Shown in pieces: positions 17,729 to 26,172 of a DNA stretch of 64,000 nt (positions are counted from its first letter, which is position 1; each line of letters begins with the position of its first letter). Position numbers and translations under genes: made by a program. The notes below the pieces were generated by a model. That model was not told the origin of the DNA. It made no database searches and saw only the letters and a program-made list of their open reading frames with translations. The stretch comes from Sphingopyxis macrogoltabida (lineage in GTDB: Bacteria; Pseudomonadota; Alphaproteobacteria; Sphingomonadales; Sphingomonadaceae), in NCBI RefSeq assembly GCF_001314325.1, contig NZ_CP009429.1, forward strand, positions 62,501 through 126,500, given 5' to 3'.

Positions 17729-19321
17729 TTAATGCCGGAAATGCCGCATGCCGGTAAACACCATCGCCAGCCCGGCCTTGTTCGCCGCCGCGATCACCTC
17801 GTCGTCGCGGATCGAGCCGCCCGGCTGGATGACGCAGGTCGCGCCCGCTTCGACCGCGGCCAGCAGGCCGTCGGCGAAGGGGAAGAAGGCGTCGCTCGCG
17901 ACCGCGCTGCCGACGGTGCGCGGCTCTGCCCAGCCATGCGATTCCGCCGCTTCGCGCGCTTTCACTGCCGCAATACGCGCGCTGTCGCGGCGGTTCATCT
18001 GGCCGGCGCCGATGCCGGCGGTCGCGCCGCCCTTGGCATAGACGATCGCGTTCGATTTGACGTGCTTGGCGATCGTCCACGCAAACAGCGCGTCGGTCAG
18101 CTCTTCCTCGGTCGGCGCGCGGTCGGTGACGACCTTCAGGTCGGCGCGGGTGATGCGGCCATTGTCGCGGCTCTGCGCGAGCCAGCCGCCGGCGATCGTC
18201 TTCATCATCAGCCCGCCGCGCGCCGGATCGGGCAGTTCGCCGGTCAGCAGCAGGCGGAGATTCTTCTTCTTCGCGAACACCGCGCGTGCATCGGCATCGG
18301 CGTCGGGCGCGCAGACCACTTCGGTGAAGATCCCGCTGATCAGTTCGGCGGTCGCGCCGTCGAGCGGCCGGTTGACCGCGATGATGCCGCCGAATGCCGA
18401 GACATCGTCGCACTTCAGCGCCGCGTCATAGGCCTCGGCGATCGTCGCGGCGCTCGCGACGCCGCACGGGTTGGCGTGCTTGACGATCACGCAGGTCGGG
18501 TCAGCCTCGCGGAATTCGGCGACCAGTTCGAGCGCGGCGTCGGCGTCGTTGATATTGTTGTAGCTGAGCTCCTTGCCCTGCACCTGCTCGGCCTGCGCGA
18601 TGCCGCGCGCGGCAGGACCGGCGGGAAGGTAGAGCGCCGCCTTCTGATGCGGATTCTCGCCATAACGCAGTTCGGTCGACAGCTTGGCGGTCAGCGGCAG
18701 CGTGTCGGGGAACAGCTTGCCCTGATCGGCGAAGGCGAACCAGCTCGCGATCATCCCGTCATAGGTCGCGGTGTGCGCAAAGGCGGTTGCGGCGAGCCGC
18801 TTGCGCAGCGCCAGCGTGGTCGCGCCGCCATTGGCGTCCATCTCGGCGATGACGGCAGCATAATCCTCGGGCTCGGTGACGATGCCGACGAAGGCGTGGT
18901 TCTTCGCCGACGAGCGCACCATCGCGGGACCGCCGATGTCGATATTCTCGATGATCGTGTCGCGATCGGCGCCGCTCATCACGGTCTGGAGGAACGGGTA
19001 GAGGTTGACGACCACCAGATCGATGCTGCCGATCCCATGTTCTTCCATCGATGCGACATGCGCCGCGTCGTCGCGCACCGCGAGGATGCCGCCGTGGACC
19101 GTCGGGTGCAGCGTCTTGACGCGGCCGTCCATCATTTCGGGGAAGCCGGTGAGGTCCGACACGTCGAGGACATTGTGCCCCGCCTCGCGCAGCGCCTTCG
19201 CGGTGCCGCCGGTCGACACCAGCTCGACGCCGTGACGGACGAGCGCGGCGGCAAGCTCGACGAGCCCCGCCTTGTCACTGACGGACAGCAATGCGCGGCG
19301 GACGGGAATCAGGTCGGTCAT
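17729..19321 (-). CDS. purH: Bifunctional AICAR formyltransferase / IMP cyclohydrolase
   Basis: 530 residues, the normal length. It performs the last two steps of IMP synthesis. The N-terminal IMP cyclohydrolase (MGS-like) domain covers about 1-200 ([17 protein letters not shown]..., [16 protein letters not shown]). The C-terminal AICARFT domain covers about 200-530, with the catalytic pair Lys281-His282 in [12 protein letters not shown] and the conserved [13 protein letters not shown] at 217-229. It is a single gene. The nearest other purine genes here are purS and purQ at 48.9-49.8 kb, so the pathway is scattered. Confidence 0.98.
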   Translation of the reverse strand: MTDLIPVRRALLSVSDKAGLVELAAALVRHGVELVSTGGTAKALREAGHNVLDVSDLTGFPEMMDGRVKTLHPTVHGGILAVRDDAAHVASMEEHGIGSIDLVVVNLYPFLQTVMSGADRDTIIENIDIGGPAMVRSSAKNHAFVGIVTEPEDYAAVIAEMDANGGATTLALRKRLAATAFAHTATYDGMIASWFAFADQGKLFPDTLPLTAKLSTELRYGENPHQKAALYLPAGPAARGIAQAEQVQGKELSYNNINDADAALELVAEFREADPTCVIVKHANPCGVASAATIAEAYDAALKCDDVSAFGGIIAVNRPLDGATAELISGIFTEVVCAPDADADARAVFAKKKNLRLLLTGELPDPARGGLMMKTIAGGWLAQSRDNGRITRADLKVVTDRAPTEEELTDALFAWTIAKHVKSNAIVYAKGGATAGIGAGQMNRRDSARIAAVKAREAAESHGWAEPRTVGSAVASDAFFPFADGLLAAVEAGATCVIQPGGSIRDDEVIAAANKAGLAMVFTGMRHFRH

Positions 19322-19409
19322 TTGGGAGGTGCCTCGGCTGACGGGAAAGACGCGGCTCCCCTAGGCGTGCGCCGTCCGCATCGCAACCCCGCAGCGCGGA
19401 AAACAGTCC

Positions 19410-20858
19410 CTATTTTGCCCGTGCGACGCAGGCGCCGCCATCGGGACCGACATCGCCCGTACAGCGCCGCGCGGCAAGCGTCGGTTCGTCGATCTCGATG
19501 AGCCGGTTGCCATCCCCGGTCCGTTCGAGGTCGAAGCCGTCGTAAAGCTTGCCCGACGCCGTGAAGGTGCGGAAACGGATCTTCTTCGGGTCGACGTCGA
19601 CGATCTGATAGAGTTCGGTCGCCTCGGCGACCTTGTCGGGCTGCCAGGGCGTACGGTCGTTGAGCGCGTACATTTTCGACCCGGTCACCGACACCAGATA
19701 GACCGGGCCCTGAACCGTGCCGTCGGCGCGCGCCTGGGCGCTTGCCTCGCGGCCGGCTTCCGACGTCAGGCGGCTGTAACAATGGTCGTGGCCCTGCAAC
19801 ACCAGGTCGACCTTGCGCTTGTCGAACACCGGCTTCCACGCCGCCTTGATCTCCGCCGTGTCGTTCGGCCGCGCGCAGGTGAAGACGGGCTGATGGAACA
19901 GCACGACGTTCCAGTTCGCCTTGCTCGACGCCAGCGTCCGATCGAGCCAATCGGTCTGCGCCTGCATCGATCCGAGGTTGATCGCGGCGGTGCCGTCGAG
20001 GACGATGAAACGGACGCCCTGATAATCGGTATAATAGGTCGTTGCCTTTACCGGACCGGCGCCGTTCGCGGGCAGCGCGAATTGCGCGGGCCAATAGGGG
20101 CCGAGCCGGTAGACCTCGCTGCCGTCGGGCTGCACATCGTCGACATATTCGTGATTGCCCGTCGCCGGCACTTGCGGAACGATCGCATAATTATAGCCGC
20201 CGGCCTGATTCCACTCGCCCCATTCGTCGTCGTGATCGAGGTCGTCGCGCTGTGCGACAAGGTCGCCGGCGTGAACGACGAGGCGGATGTCGCCATTGGC
20301 GTGGAACGCCTGGCGGATCACGCGGCTGGCATAGGTGAGGATGCCGTTCTGGATGTCGCCGAGATAGAGGAAGCGGAAGGGCTTGGCGTCGTCGGCCGCG
20401 GTGCGGAACTGATACCATTCGCTCCACCCGGCGGCGCCCTTGACGCGATAGGTATAGACGGTGTCGGGGGTCAGGCCGGTGAAACGGATATGGTGATAGA
20501 GGGCGCGGCCATAGCTGCTGTCGACGGGCATCGACTTGCCGCCGACCAGCCTTGCCTTTTCCTCGAGCGTCGGCCCGTCGACCGACACCGCGATCTGGGC
20601 CCGGGACTCGGCCTGTGCGGTGTCGGTGCGAAAGGCGACCGCCATTTCCCGCGCCGGGTCGGAGCCCGGCGTCAGGACGATGCGGTCGGGAAGATTCTTC
20701 GGCGCGTAGGGAAGGCCGGCAGAGCGGGGGATGGGGGCGCCATCCTCCGTCTGCGTCACGATCGGGAAGCGCGCGGCCGCCGGTTCGGCGGAAAGCGCGG
20801 GCCCGCCCCAGAGCGCCATCCCTGCCGCGAGCAGCGGCAGGGCGATACGGTGCGGCAT
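19410..20858 (-). CDS. Purple acid phosphatase-like metallophosphoesterase, exported
   Basis: 482 residues from ATG 20858. A signal peptide ends near residue 25 (GGPALSA/EPAAA). A fibronectin-type PAP N-terminal domain spans about 55-155. The calcineurin-like metal motifs follow: GDIQ (167-170), AGDL (197-200), GNHEY (234-238), LFHQPVF and GHDHCYSR. Activity is inferred: hydrolysis of phosphate mono- or diesters in the periplasm. Its start overlaps the stop of the TonB receptor gene by one base (TGATG), and an array like a Pho box lies before that gene. It is probably part of a phosphate-scavenging pair. Confidence 0.92.
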   Translation of the reverse strand: MPHRIALPLLAAGMALWGGPALSAEPAAARFPIVTQTEDGAPIPRSAGLPYAPKNLPDRIVLTPGSDPAREMAVAFRTDTAQAESRAQIAVSVDGPTLEEKARLVGGKSMPVDSSYGRALYHHIRFTGLTPDTVYTYRVKGAAGWSEWYQFRTAADDAKPFRFLYLGDIQNGILTYASRVIRQAFHANGDIRLVVHAGDLVAQRDDLDHDDEWGEWNQAGGYNYAIVPQVPATGNHEYVDDVQPDGSEVYRLGPYWPAQFALPANGAGPVKATTYYTDYQGVRFIVLDGTAAINLGSMQAQTDWLDRTLASSKANWNVVLFHQPVFTCARPNDTAEIKAAWKPVFDKRKVDLVLQGHDHCYSRLTSEAGREASAQARADGTVQGPVYLVSVTGSKMYALNDRTPWQPDKVAEATELYQIVDVDPKKIRFRTFTASGKLYDGFDLERTGDGNRLIEIDEPTLAARRCTGDVGPDGGACVARAK

Positions 20859-23704
20859 CAGAATTTGACCCGCGCGCCGAACTTCATCGTCCATTTATAT
20901 TGCTCGAACTGGAGCAGGTTCTGCCGGGCGCCGACATTGTTGTAGGCATAATATTTGGCATTGTTGATATTCACCCATTCGTAAAACACCTGCACCTGCT
21001 TGGTGACATCATATTTCGCCGACAGGTCGAGCTGGAAATGATTGTCGATGATGCGATCCTCGGGTGCGTCGTCGCCCAGCTCGTCAAGATATTTGGAACG
21101 ATAGGTGCCGGCAAGCCGGAGCGAGACCGGGCCCTTTTCGTAACCCAGCGCCGCGTTGAACGTGTGTTTCGAGGCCGACGGCAGGCGAATCTTGCGCAGG
21201 TCGGCGATGTCGCCGTCGATCGGCACATGGCCGGTCGCGTCGGTGTAGGTGTAGTTCGCGTTGACCAGCAGCCCGTCGAACGGCGCGGGCAGGAAACGCA
21301 GCGCCTGCGTATAGCTGAGTTCGAGGCCCCAGATCTTGGCGCTGTCGCCGTTGATCGGGATCGTCGCCTCGTCATAGGCGATGCCGTCATAGGTGCCGGC
21401 ATCCTCGAGGTTGGTGTCGACGATGAAGTTCTTCACATCCTTGTAGAAGACGCCCGCCGAAAGCGCGCCGTTGTTCGGGAGATAATATTCGACCCCGGCA
21501 TCGAAGTTCCACGCTTCATAGGGCTTGAGGTCGGGGTTGCCGAACTCGCCTTCGCGCTCGTTGTCGTCATTCTGTTCGATCGTGAAGCGCGGTGCGAGCT
21601 TCGACAGCTTGGGGCGGACAAGGCTCTTGTAGCCCGCCGCACGCAGCACGAGATTCTGCTGCGGCTCCCAGCGGACGGTCAGGCTCGGCAGCCAATGGTC
21701 GTAATTGCGCTTGAACTGGTTCGGCACGCTGATGACCGTATCGTCCTCGGCTTCCGATCCGTCGGGCAGTTCGCCGCCCTCTTCGATCAGCGTGACGGTG
21801 TTGGCGCGGATGTCGTTCTTCGTATGCTCGTAGCGCACGCCGCCGATGACGCGGAGCGTCGCGCTGTCCCAGCGGCCCAGCAGGTAGCCCGCCATGACGT
21901 CCTCGCTCACCGAATAATCCTCGACGGTCGAGTCGAACAGCGAGTCGAGTTCGTTGAGTTCGAAGGCGTCGCGGTTGGCGTTGAAGAACTGGCGCACGAC
22001 CTTCTTGCCGAGCACCGGCGAGATATCGGTGATGCGATAGGTCTGGCCGCCGACGAGGTCGGCCATCGTCAGGTCGTCCATTTCCCAATATTGGGTTTCG
22101 AGATTGTAGCTCTTGTCGCGCCAGCGGCCCTTGGCGCCCGCCTGGACGGTAAAGCTGCCGCCGTCCGTCACGAATTCGCGGCCGAGATCGAACCGGGCGC
22201 CCCATTCTTCGTCCTGCGAAGCCGACAGGCCGGTGACCTGGACGCTGTCGAGTTCATATTGCGAGGGATCGGCGAAATCGGCGATCGCCCCGGCGCTGCC
22301 GCCGACCGTGTAGCGCGGCCGGCGCGGGTCGGCGAAGTCGAGCCCGAGTTCGAGGCCTTCGTCCTCGAAGGTCCGCTCGAAGTTGGCGGGGTCGATCGAG
22401 CCGTTCTCGCGCTCGGTCGATTTGGCATAGCTCACCGAATATTTGGCGTGCCAGCCGTTGCTGTCGGTCTCGCCGCCCAGCGTCAGGCTGCGGATGCGCT
22501 GGCGTTCGAAGCGATCCTTGAGCGAGCGCTGGACGCCGATTTCGCCATCGGCGTCGCTGTAGACGAGGTCGGCACCGGTGCCGGTGATCTCGCCGGCATC
22601 CTCGAGCTTCAGGCTCGTCTCGCGGCGATATTCCTGGTCGTCGAACTGGCTGTAGATGCCGCGGGCATAGAGTTTGGTCGACGAACCGACGCGGAAATCG
22701 AAGTTCAGGTTCGCCGACAGGCGCTTCCGCTCGACGTCATAGTCGCGATAATTGACCTCTTCGGTCGTGATCTGGCCGTCGTCATTCACGTCCCAGCCGT
22801 CGGCCTCGACATTGTCGGTCTCGAATTTGCGCTGATAATAGGAGATGCCGCCCGAAATGCCGACATTGTCCGACAGGCGCTGCGCGAAATCGATGCTGCC
22901 CTTCGGCGTCAGCTTGTCCGAATAATCGTTATAGCTGCCCTCGACCTTTGCGGTCAGCAGGTTCTTGCGGCGCTCGAAGGCGCTGGTCGTGTGGATTTCG
23001 ATCGACGCGCCGATCGTGTCGGCGTCCATGTCGGGGGTCAGCGATTTCTTGACCTCGATCGATTCGATGCTGTCGCTCGAGATCACGTCGAGCGCGACCG
23101 AGCGGACATCGCTCTCGGGAGCGGGCAGGCGGACGCCGTTCACCGAGGTCGCGTTGAGTTCGGGGTCGAGGCCGCGGACCGAGACGAAGCGGCCCTCGCC
23201 CTGATCGTTGAGGATGTTGACGCCGGGCAGACGGCGCAGCGATTCGGCGACATTCTGGTCGGGGAACTGGCCGACTGCGTCGCGGGTCAGCACGCTTTCG
23301 ACGCCGTCGGCGGCCTTCTGGCGCGACAGCGCGCTCGCCTGCGTCGCCGACTGGCCGAGGACGAGGATGCTGTCGTCGGTGCCGAGGACGACCCTCACGC
23401 TCAGATTGCCGCTTTCGGGGACGCTGATCGTCTGGGTGCGCGGTTCGGCGCCGACATAGCGGGCTTCGAGCGTATAGGTGCCGGCGGGCACGTCGGCGAA
23501 GCGGAAGCTGCCGTCGCGATCGGCTTCGGCGACGCGGCCGAGTTCGACGATGCGAAGCTGCGCGCCCTGCAGCGCGCGCGTGTCGCTGGCGTCGGTTACC
23601 GACCCGGTGAGGTCGCCGGCGTACGCGGTGACGGGAAGGGCGGCGGCGAGCGAAAGGCAGGTGCCGAGCAGGATGCGTGAACGAACGGTACGAAGCTGGT
23701 GCAT
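20858..23704 (-). CDS. TonB-dependent receptor with carboxypeptidase-regulatory-like N-domain
   Basis: 948 residues with a signal peptide ending about residue 29 (VTAYA/GDLTG). A CarboxypepD-reg-like beta-sandwich spans about 30-115 (GSVTDASDTRALQGAQLRIV...GTYTLEARYVG). The plug domain follows (about 140-240: QFPDQNVAESLRRLPGVNI and VRGLDPELNATSVNGV), then a 22-strand barrel ending in Phe (FGARVKF), as outer-membrane proteins do. It imports a bulky substrate across the outer membrane. It is coupled to a secreted phosphatase, and the upstream Pho-like array suggests phosphate-containing substrates; the exact ligand is unknown. Confidence 0.94.
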   Translation of the reverse strand: MHQLRTVRSRILLGTCLSLAAALPVTAYAGDLTGSVTDASDTRALQGAQLRIVELGRVAEADRDGSFRFADVPAGTYTLEARYVGAEPRTQTISVPESGNLSVRVVLGTDDSILVLGQSATQASALSRQKAADGVESVLTRDAVGQFPDQNVAESLRRLPGVNILNDQGEGRFVSVRGLDPELNATSVNGVRLPAPESDVRSVALDVISSDSIESIEVKKSLTPDMDADTIGASIEIHTTSAFERRKNLLTAKVEGSYNDYSDKLTPKGSIDFAQRLSDNVGISGGISYYQRKFETDNVEADGWDVNDDGQITTEEVNYRDYDVERKRLSANLNFDFRVGSSTKLYARGIYSQFDDQEYRRETSLKLEDAGEITGTGADLVYSDADGEIGVQRSLKDRFERQRIRSLTLGGETDSNGWHAKYSVSYAKSTERENGSIDPANFERTFEDEGLELGLDFADPRRPRYTVGGSAGAIADFADPSQYELDSVQVTGLSASQDEEWGARFDLGREFVTDGGSFTVQAGAKGRWRDKSYNLETQYWEMDDLTMADLVGGQTYRITDISPVLGKKVVRQFFNANRDAFELNELDSLFDSTVEDYSVSEDVMAGYLLGRWDSATLRVIGGVRYEHTKNDIRANTVTLIEEGGELPDGSEAEDDTVISVPNQFKRNYDHWLPSLTVRWEPQQNLVLRAAGYKSLVRPKLSKLAPRFTIEQNDDNEREGEFGNPDLKPYEAWNFDAGVEYYLPNNGALSAGVFYKDVKNFIVDTNLEDAGTYDGIAYDEATIPINGDSAKIWGLELSYTQALRFLPAPFDGLLVNANYTYTDATGHVPIDGDIADLRKIRLPSASKHTFNAALGYEKGPVSLRLAGTYRSKYLDELGDDAPEDRIIDNHFQLDLSAKYDVTKQVQVFYEWVNINNAKYYAYNNVGARQNLLQFEQYKWTMKFGARVKF

Positions 23705-23780
23705 GATGTCCCCCGAGGAGTGCGATTAATCGCCGGGGCCTGTTGGCTCCCGGCGAGTCGAGGGGGCCAGTGACAGCGCT

Positions 23781-23820
23781 CTGTGACCGCTGTGTTACGC
23801 GACTGTCACACGACTGCAAC
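23781..23820. promoter_or_regulatory. Pho-box-like tandem array upstream of the TonB receptor/phosphatase operon
   Basis: Read on the plus strand, four 7-mers are spaced by exactly 4 nt: CTGTGAC (23781), GTGTTAC (23792), CTGTCAC (23803) and CTGCAAC (23814). PhoB binds direct repeats of CTGTCAT/C with an 11-bp period, so both motif and spacing match. The array lies 77 bp upstream of the receptor start on the other strand, and about 195 bp before the SPFH gene. The match was made by eye. Confidence 0.65.
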
Positions 23821-23949
23821 AGAAGGTAAGCGGTGTCGGGCAAGTCGGCGAAATCGGCGGCAACTTGGCGTCCGGGAAAATTTCACGGGGTCCGACAATA
23901 GCTGTTGGCCGTCGCGACCGGCATCGGCATGCGGGCGCAGCGATCACGA

Positions 23950-23997
23950 TTGACTCGGCTTCAATTCGATATAAATATGATATCATAATTATATCGA
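23950..23997 (+). promoter_or_regulatory. Promoter of the SPFH cassette with a 32-bp AT-rich palindrome
   Basis: TTGACT at 23950 is followed by AT-rich -10 candidates (TAAATA at 23972). Positions 23966-23997 form a 32-bp palindrome around GATATC (half-site TCGATATAAATATGAT) with only one mismatched pair (A23975 opposite A23988). Twenty-eight of the 32 bases are A or T, in a chromosome of about 65% GC. Its position over the core promoter implies repression by a dimeric or tetrameric protein. Confidence 0.75.
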
Positions 23998-24014
23998 GTG
24001 ATTCGGAGGGAAAT

Positions 24015-24917
24015 ATGGTCGATACGGGAACACCCGCGCTGAACCGCAGTCGCGAGACACGCGCGAATACGCAAAGCGGCTATCTGATGCTGCTGATCTG
24101 GCTGGCGCTGCTCGGCGTCGCTGCCTGGGCGCTCATCACCAACATCAATGGGGGAGGCGAGGTCGCATGGAAATGGGTCGTGCTGGGCGTCAGCGCCTTC
24201 GTCGGCACGATCATCCTCTGCGGCTTTTACCTCATCAACCCCAACGAGGCCGCGGCGATCCAGTTGTTCGGTGCCTATAAGGGCACCGACCGGCAGGAAG
24301 GGCTGCGCTGGATCCTGCCCTGGCTGTCGCGCAAGAAAATCGCGGTCCGCGCCAACAACGTCATTTCGGACAAGATCAAGGTCAACGACCTGCGCGGCAA
24401 TCCGATCGAGATGGCGGCGCAGGTGGTATGGCGGGTCACCGACACCGCGCAGGCTTTGTTCGATGTCGACGATTACAAGGAATTCGTCATGGCACAGATC
24501 GAGGCGGCGGTGCGCTCGATCGGTTCGCGCTATCCCTATGACGATATCGAGCATCAGGAAATCACCCTGCGCGGCAACCATGACGAGGTGGGGGTCGAAC
24601 TCCGCAAGGCGCTGATCGAACGGCTGAGCGTCGCGGGGATCACCGTCGACGAATGCGGGCTGACGCATCTCGCCTATGCGCAGGAAATCGCCGGTGCGAT
24701 GCTGCGCCGCCAACAGGCCGAAGCGGTGATCTCGGCGCGCAAGAAACTCGTCGAGGGCGCGGTCGGGATGGTCGAGATGGCGCTCGACCAATTGAGCGCC
24801 AAGGGCGTCGTCCACCTCGACGACGAGCGCCGCGCCGCGATGGTATCGAACCTGATGGTCGTGCTGTGCAGCGAACGCGACACGCATCCGGTGGTCAACG
24901 CCGGCTCGCTCTACTGA
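24015..24917 (+). CDS. SPFH/Band 7 (prohibitin-like) membrane protein
   Basis: 300 residues from ATG 24015 (GGAGGG upstream). Two membrane helices (about 22-42 and 53-74) precede an SPFH domain (about 75-250: [31 protein letters not shown], then [24 protein letters not shown] and a helical [29 protein letters not shown]). Such proteins form large oligomeric scaffolds in the inner membrane. The two genes that follow on the same strand (22-nt gap, then 1 nt) encode a ribbon-helix-helix protein and a small membrane protein. Function of the set is unknown. Confidence 0.9.
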   Translation: MVDTGTPALNRSRETRANTQSGYLMLLIWLALLGVAAWALITNINGGGEVAWKWVVLGVSAFVGTIILCGFYLINPNEAAAIQLFGAYKGTDRQEGLRWILPWLSRKKIAVRANNVISDKIKVNDLRGNPIEMAAQVVWRVTDTAQALFDVDDYKEFVMAQIEAAVRSIGSRYPYDDIEHQEITLRGNHDEVGVELRKALIERLSVAGITVDECGLTHLAYAQEIAGAMLRRQQAEAVISARKKLVEGAVGMVEMALDQLSAKGVVHLDDERRAAMVSNLMVVLCSERDTHPVVNAGSLY

Positions 24918-24938
24918 GCCCGGCCAGCGAGACGAACC

Positions 24939-25139
24939 ATGCCGGCGCCTGCCAAAAAAGCATTCGCACTCCGCCTCGATCCCGCGCTCTACGCGGCGAT
25001 CGAGCGGATCGCGGCCGCCGAATTGCGCAGCGCCAATGCCGAAATCGAGGTATTGCTCCGCGAAGCGCTCGCGCGGCGCGGCGTGACGGTCAAGGCGCCG
25101 GCACCCGCGAAGCGCGGCCGGCCGCCCAAGGAGAATTGA
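24939..25139 (+). CDS. Arc-like ribbon-helix-helix DNA-binding protein with AT-hook-like tail
   Basis: 66 residues. FALRLDPALYAAIERIAAAELRS... shows the RHH pattern: beta strand at about 9-13, helix A at about 16-29, helix B at about 33-46 (NAEIEVLLREALARR), the layout of Arc and MetJ. The tail KRGRPPKEN (58-66) contains the GRP core of an AT-hook. It lies between the SPFH and small membrane genes in one operon, and the operon promoter has a long AT-rich palindrome. Autoregulation is the obvious guess. A HicB- or antitoxin-type role was considered, but no toxin-like partner is visible. Confidence 0.85.
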   Translation: MPAPAKKAFALRLDPALYAAIERIAAAELRSANAEIEVLLREALARRGVTVKAPAPAKRGRPPKEN

Positions 25140-25140
25140 G

Positions 25141-25383
25141 ATGCTCCATCTGATCCTGGACGACCGCGCGTGGTTCCGTCCCAAGCGTCGCGGCTATGGC
25201 ACCGGCATGCCGATCGCCTGGCAGGGCTGGGCGATGCTGGCCCTGCATATCGCGTCGATCACCGGCGTGGCGGTTCTCTTGCAGGGCCGACCGCTCCTGT
25301 TGCCGTTCGCGGTCATCATCGCCGGCCTCGCCCCGATGCCGCTTTATCGCGCCAAAACCGCAGGCGGCTGGCACTGGCGATAG
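25141..25383 (+). CDS. Small two-helix membrane protein of the SPFH cassette
   Basis: 80 residues, starting one base after the RHH stop. A short N-terminal cytoplasmic part (MLHLILDDRAWFRPKRRGYG) leads to two hydrophobic segments (about 27-45 and 51-68), ending in a basic tail (YRAKTAGGWHWR). I do not recognise a named family. The tight spacing indicates joint expression with the SPFH and RHH proteins. It may be an accessory subunit of the SPFH assembly; this is inference from neighbours only. Confidence 0.75.
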   Translation: MLHLILDDRAWFRPKRRGYGTGMPIAWQGWAMLALHIASITGVAVLLQGRPLLLPFAVIIAGLAPMPLYRAKTAGGWHWR

Positions 25384-25462
25384 GCTTTTTTGTCGCCCCG
25401 GCGAATATTCGTGGCATGCGGCCTTGTCAGGGCCTTTCCGCCGCTTGCCCCCTGGTAAGTTG

Positions 25463-25470
25463 ATGGTTAA
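25463..25470. promoter_or_regulatory. CtrA-half-site-like octamer before rpe
   Basis: ATGGTTAA (complement TTAACCAT, the octamer reported for CtrA in alphaproteobacteria) lies 9 bp before the rpe start. With TTAA the partner at 7-nt spacing reads CTTA, so the full TTAA-N7-TTAA match has one error. Weak evidence by itself. Confidence 0.3.
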
Positions 25471-25479
25471 GGCCGGTCC

Positions 25480-26169
25480 ATGACCGCCGACCCATCAACG
25501 TCCCCAGCCGCCCCCGTCCGCATCGCCCCGTCGATCCTCAGCGCCGATTTTGCGCGGCTGGGCGAAGAGGTGCGCGCCATCGAGACCGCCGGCGCCGACT
25601 GGGTGCACATCGACGTCATGGACGGCCATTATGTCCCCAATCTGACGATCGGCCCGATGGTGGTAAAGGCGCTGCGTCCGCACTCGACGCTGCCCTTCGA
25701 CGTCCATCTGATGATCAGCCCCGTCGATCATTTCCTCGACGCCTTTGCGGCGGCGGGCGCCGACATCATCACCGTGCATCCCGAGGCAGGGCCGCACATC
25801 CACCGCACCGTTCAGCACATCAAGTCGCTCGGCAAGCAGGCGGGCGTTTCGCTCAATCCGGGCACCCCGGCGAAGATGCTCGACTATCTGATCGACGACA
25901 TCGATCTGGTCCTGATCATGAGCGTCAATCCGGGTTTCGGCGGCCAGAGCTTCATTTCCAGCCAGCTTCGCAAGATCGAGGCGGTGCGCAAGATGATCGA
26001 CAAGTCGGGGCGCGACATCCGCCTCGAGGTCGATGGCGGCATCGACGCGGGCACCGCGCCGCTGGCGATCGCGGCGGGCGCCGATGTGCTCGTCGCGGGC
26101 ACCGCGACCTTCAAGGGCGGCCCCGATGCCTATGCCGACAATATCCGGCGGTTGCGCGGCGGCGCCTGA
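25480..26169 (+). CDS. rpe: Ribulose-phosphate 3-epimerase
   Basis: 229 residues. It interconverts ribulose-5-phosphate and xylulose-5-phosphate (pentose phosphate pathway). Signatures: [17 protein letters not shown] (about 12-28), the metal-site [15 protein letters not shown] (with catalytic Asp), [25 protein letters not shown] and [13 protein letters not shown] with the second catalytic Asp. Length is normal. The next gene starts 4 nt after the stop. An N-terminal extension of about ten residues ([12 protein letters not shown]) precedes the barrel. Confidence 0.97.
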   Translation: MTADPSTSPAAPVRIAPSILSADFARLGEEVRAIETAGADWVHIDVMDGHYVPNLTIGPMVVKALRPHSTLPFDVHLMISPVDHFLDAFAAAGADIITVHPEAGPHIHRTVQHIKSLGKQAGVSLNPGTPAKMLDYLIDDIDLVLIMSVNPGFGGQSFISSQLRKIEAVRKMIDKSGRDIRLEVDGGIDAGTAPLAIAAGADVLVAGTATFKGGPDAYADNIRRLRGGA

Positions 26170-26172
26170 GGA

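Noticed and set aside
20552..23680. Long open frame of about 1040 codons on the plus strand opposite the TonB receptor
   Set aside because: It is an antisense shadow: low-complexity Arg/Ala/Asp composition, and the receptor on the other strand has a signal peptide, plug and barrel.
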